This document shows, piece after piece, positions 63,538 through 64,000 of a DNA stretch of 64,000 nucleotides. This DNA is from Salinisphaera orenii subsp. orenii MK-B5 (GTDB lineage Bacteria; Pseudomonadota; Gammaproteobacteria; Nevskiales; Salinisphaeraceae), in assembly GCF_003788635.1 (NCBI RefSeq), contig NZ_AYKH01000016.1:1-64000 (forward strand), given 5' to 3'. Both the position numbers and the translations under genes were made by a program. Position 1 is the stretch's first letter; every line of letters begins with the position of its first letter. Under the pieces are notes generated by a model. It ran no database searches, had not been told where the DNA came from, and saw only the letters and a program-made list of their open reading frames with translations.

Positions 63538-64000
63538 TCAATCCGGCGCCGCGAGCATATTCATGACCAAGCGAATCATCACGTCCTTGGTTGCCGGATC
63601 GGATTCGGCCACCAGCAACGTGAGCGCAGCGAGACCCACGTCGTTGACGATCGCCTCGCTGCGTTCGTTGAACAGGCGATCGTTGCGGTGCAGGAAGTTC
63701 ACGAATAGGAAGGCAGCGCTGCGTTTGTTGCCGTCGGTGAACGGGTGGTTCTTCACCACGAAATAGAGCAGGTGGGCGGCCTTGGCCTCAACGGACGGAT
63801 AAGCGGGTTCGCCGAATACGCTTTGATCCAGATTCGCGAGCAGCGCCTCGAAAGCCTCGCCGCGTTCTCGCGCGAACAGGTCTGTGGCTTCGCCGCGTTC
63901 GATCAGCCCGGCCTTGAGCTCGGCGAGCGCGGTTCGGGCCTCGTCGAGCGTGGGTAGATGACCGCCGGATTGCGCCTGGGGCTCGGTCAGCAGGCCTTCG
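63538..64000 (-). CDS. RhuM/Fic-family protein, N-terminus beyond window
   Basis: The visible 154 residues hold the Fic motif HPFTDGNKRSAAFLF and the preceding FARERGEAFEALLANLDQSVFGEP, then YPSVEAKAAHLLYFVVKN, matching the Fic C-terminal half of RhuM-type proteins, which are often encoded in type I restriction-modification operons. Fic enzymes transfer AMP or related groups; here the catalytic His-Pro-Phe loop is intact. The frame stays open up to 64000, so the start and N-terminal domain lie to the right. The gene ends at a TGA at 63540-63538. Confidence 0.85.
   Translation of the reverse strand, partial: EGLLTEPQAQSGGHLPTLDEARTALAELKAGLIERGEATDLFARERGEAFEALLANLDQSVFGEPAYPSVEAKAAHLLYFVVKNHPFTDGNKRSAAFLFVNFLHRNDRLFNERSEAIVNDVGLAALTLLVAESDPATKDVMIRLVMNMLAAPD

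Overview
The window is 64 kb of GC-rich DNA from a Gram-negative bacterium, most likely a gammaproteobacterium. Evidence is the set of outer-membrane lipoproteins, an entericidin, a YejM-like DUF3413 protein, a PA0069-type radical SAM protein, a YejABEF-like transporter and an EmrAB-like pump. The gene mix reminds me of marine/halophilic genera such as Salinisphaera, but that is an impression, not a proof. No rRNA, tRNA, CRISPR, IS or prophage was seen.

Left end (1-4062): an integron. A complete integrase gene (intI, +) sits beside an attI-like core, and five cassettes run away from it on the minus strand, separated by four attC sites of 72-97 bp. The 7-bp core that opens each of the four complete cassettes is the exact reverse complement of the outer core of that cassette's own attC, which fixes the boundaries. 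Cassette contents, from attI outward: no convincing gene; an inverted gene that reads through an attC; a membrane/coiled-coil protein; a lipoprotein; and a truncated PD-(D/E)XK-like protein. The cassettes are visibly more AT-rich than the chromosome.

Centre (4.1-59.2 kb): ordinary chromosomal genes in short operons. They include a DUF2283 pair, oligopeptidase B, DUF2254, a macrodomain protein, PhoX phosphatase, and a creatine locus (GlxA-type regulator, creatinase, 40-aa membrane peptide, Na+/solute symporter). A five-component peptide ABC operon is interrupted by a higBA toxin-antitoxin module. Then come propionyl-CoA ligase, a Sel1/SH3 protein, hydrolases, a diguanylate cyclase, an EmrAB-type pump, divergent Lrp and leuA, an enoyl-CoA hydratase, two multihaem cytochromes c, an AI-2E-family permease, a purine permease, a ClC channel, a YiiX-like amidase, a YihY protein, a phosphate permease with its PhoU-like partner, and a YejM-like sulfatase-fold protein.

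Right end (59.5-64 kb): the base composition drops and the content looks like a defence or toxin-antitoxin island. It holds a DUF2075 helicase with an N-terminal nuclease-like motif, a DUF4357 gene remnant, a HepT/MntA toxin-antitoxin pair, a DUF6933 protein and the C-terminal part of a RhuM/Fic-type protein cut by the window edge.

Several ORF-free, GC-rich spacers of 320-730 bp occur between operons. Almost every long reading frame opposite a real gene is a GC-driven shadow and is left out.
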